From: Flemingiibacterium sp045644145 | GTDB taxonomy: Bacteria; Bacillota; Clostridia; Oscillospirales; CAG-272 | Assembly: GCA_045644145.1 (NCBI GenBank) | Contig: JAZRGK010000026.1 | Span: 1 to 31,527 of the forward strand | DNA: 31,527 bases | Direction of reading: 5' to 3' | Part shown: piece by piece, positions 30,418 to 31,527 of the stretch | How the letters are laid out: each line of letters opens with the position of its first letter | How positions within the stretch are numbered: position 1 is the first letter of the stretch | Notes under the pieces: model-generated | The model's database searches: none | Seen by the model: the letters and a program-made list of their open reading frames with translations, nothing else | What the model was told of the DNA's origin: nothing | Made by a program: the position numbers and the translations under genes

Positions 30418-31449
30418 ATGGCACTCAAATGCAATCTGAAGCTGAAAAAGTTAGCCGATGAGTCACAAATAGTAAACTCCGTAATTCCGGTTCTTATCTG
30501 CGACGAAAATCTTTTCGTATGTACCAAAAGCATTGGCGCAGAACGTCTTTTCAAGGATATAAGACCAAAACACAGGATAACAGACCGTTTCACGTCCGAT
30601 GCACTTAAAATATTCGAAGATTACACACAGAATAATTTCTTTACAACCTTTCTGTGCGATGACAGCTATTCCGCTGTCATGGTGAGCCGCGGATGCGCAT
30701 TGGGAGAAAATTACATCGCCCTTATATTCCGTCCCAAATACGTTTTTTCGGGAAATGTACCAAAAAAACTTCTTAACGAATCACTTGATTCGGTTGCTGA
30801 AGTGCTCACTCAGATTCTTACCCATAAAACTGACAGTCAGACGGAATTAAAGCATCGCTGTCTGCAGCTTTCGAGAGTCTGTTCCATATACGGCGACATC
30901 GCTGCACCTGCCCCCATCAGCATATCCGAGTTTATGGACAGCTTTGCAGCAAACTGTGAAGCAGCAATACCACTTCTTGGAATGTCGGTAAAAAGCAGTC
31001 TTGACAAACCCGTACCGCTTACCACGGAAATCCCACTCGAATTTCTTCAGATAACCGCCGCAACTATAGTAGTCACAATGCTGTCGGTTACAAACAGCGG
31101 AATATTGGAGCTTGGATGCACCAAGTCAGTTGACGGTAATTATGCGGAAATAACCGTCAGTGCAGAACCGTCCCTTGGAAACCTCACCAATATTTCAGAC
31201 TTTGTCGGACTTATGGAAGCACCGATTCCCACAAAGCTTGAGCTTTTGTCGCTTGCGGATCTTGCGCCAAAAATGGATATCAAGCTTAGATGTTTCAGCG
31301 ACCACGGGAAACTCACCGTTAGCGCTCAGATTCCGATCTCCAATGCACAGTCGGCGAAAATGTCTGCGTCCGAAAATGCAGCAGCACTGCTTTTCAAAGA
31401 TCTTATCAGAGATATGTACGAATATATGGATGCCTGCAGAAAAATATAA
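30418..31449 (+). CDS. Unrecognised protein, possibly a degenerate histidine-kinase-like sensor
   Basis: 343-residue soluble protein with no signal peptide or membrane helix, so probably cytoplasmic. I do not recognise the family. The first ~120 residues look like a small alpha/beta sensor domain (VIPVLICDENLFVCTKSIGA...YIALIFRPKY). A helical stretch around residues 125-170 (TELKHRCLQLSRVCSIYGDIAA) resembles the dimerisation helices of some sensor kinases, and the C-terminal ~150 residues could be a kinase-like ATPase fold lacking clear N, G1 and G2 boxes. That reading is inference. The ATG follows GAGGAG by 8 nt; an upstream in-frame start at 30121 lies inside the divergent gene and is rejected. 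Confidence 0.75.
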   Translation: MALKCNLKLKKLADESQIVNSVIPVLICDENLFVCTKSIGAERLFKDIRPKHRITDRFTSDALKIFEDYTQNNFFTTFLCDDSYSAVMVSRGCALGENYIALIFRPKYVFSGNVPKKLLNESLDSVAEVLTQILTHKTDSQTELKHRCLQLSRVCSIYGDIAAPAPISISEFMDSFAANCEAAIPLLGMSVKSSLDKPVPLTTEIPLEFLQITAATIVVTMLSVTNSGILELGCTKSVDGNYAEITVSAEPSLGNLTNISDFVGLMEAPIPTKLELLSLADLAPKMDIKLRCFSDHGKLTVSAQIPISNAQSAKMSASENAAALLFKDLIRDMYEYMDACRKI

Positions 31450-31499
31450 TTTTGCAGGTTCAAGCCGCCAAATACGCTTTGTTTTTTCGTCAAAATACA

Positions 31500-31527
31500 G
31501 CCTGCGCGTCCTTAGGGACGCGCAGGC
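31500..31527 (+). terminator. Probable terminator cut by the window end
   Basis: GCCTGCGCGTCC (31500-31511) pairs with GGACGCGCAGGC (31516-31527), a perfect 12-bp stem with loop TTAG. Any T tract lies beyond the window. Confidence 0.7.

Overview
The window looks like a chromosomal segment of a Bacillota bacterium, most likely an anaerobic Clostridia (Oscillospirales-like) gut organism. The evidence is strong AGGAGG-type ribosome binding sites, AT-rich sigma-A promoters (TTGACA/TATAAT, mostly with 17-nt spacers) between moderately GC-rich genes, a glycyl-radical enzyme, an Ugp/Mal-type sugar ABC operon, a TraX-like protein and a clostridial-type CofE-like ligase. I see no rRNA, tRNA, CRISPR array, transposase, phage gene or plasmid origin. 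The taxonomy is inference.

Layout. 1-3450: a glycyl-radical dehydratase-like enzyme (minus) and a divergent AraC regulator, sharing one 32-bp palindromic promoter. 3730-7369: dinB (minus), then GNAT acetyltransferase, shikimate kinase and an aspartate carbamoyltransferase with a PyrI-like zinc tail (plus). 7735-10336: a GltS-like symporter and a PlsC-like acyltransferase with a zinc ribbon (minus). 10668-15342: carbohydrate ABC operon (ATPase, two permeases, binding lipoprotein). 15443-19441: an OB-fold-like lipoprotein, two tandem creatininase-family hydrolases and a GNAT-like acyltransferase. 19565-23835: nitroreductase, SLOG/YpsA-like protein, methyltransferase, purC and a CofE-like ligase. 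24442-27662: a second AraC regulator, a surface CBM9-like protein and a TraX-like protein. 27723-30185: polar amino-acid ABC operon (minus). 30418-31449: an unrecognised protein.

The most unusual content is non-coding. (1) A ~90-nt hairpin element with architecture P0 - P1[P2,P3] occurs four times, always in the sense orientation of its mRNA: in the leader of the glycyl-radical gene, twice in tandem between the two sugar permeases, and once between the amino-acid permease and ATPase. The copies differ in sequence but keep the pairings, and in both ABC operons P0 starts at or one base beyond a permease stop codon. (2) A ~250-bp dispersed repeat occurs three times, always directly 3' of a gene and in the same orientation relative to that gene (dinB, pyrB, cofE-like). 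In dinB the stop codon lies inside the repeat. (3) The AraC/glycyl-radical intergenic region carries a perfect 13-bp inverted repeat whose two arms supply -35 and -10 boxes for both directions at once.

Functionally the region combines nutrient uptake (sugar, amino acid and glutamate-type transporters), anaerobic metabolism, nucleotide and aromatic biosynthesis, and a creatininase/acyltransferase operon whose substrate cannot be named from sequence. All domain assignments are from motif recognition by eye, without database searches.
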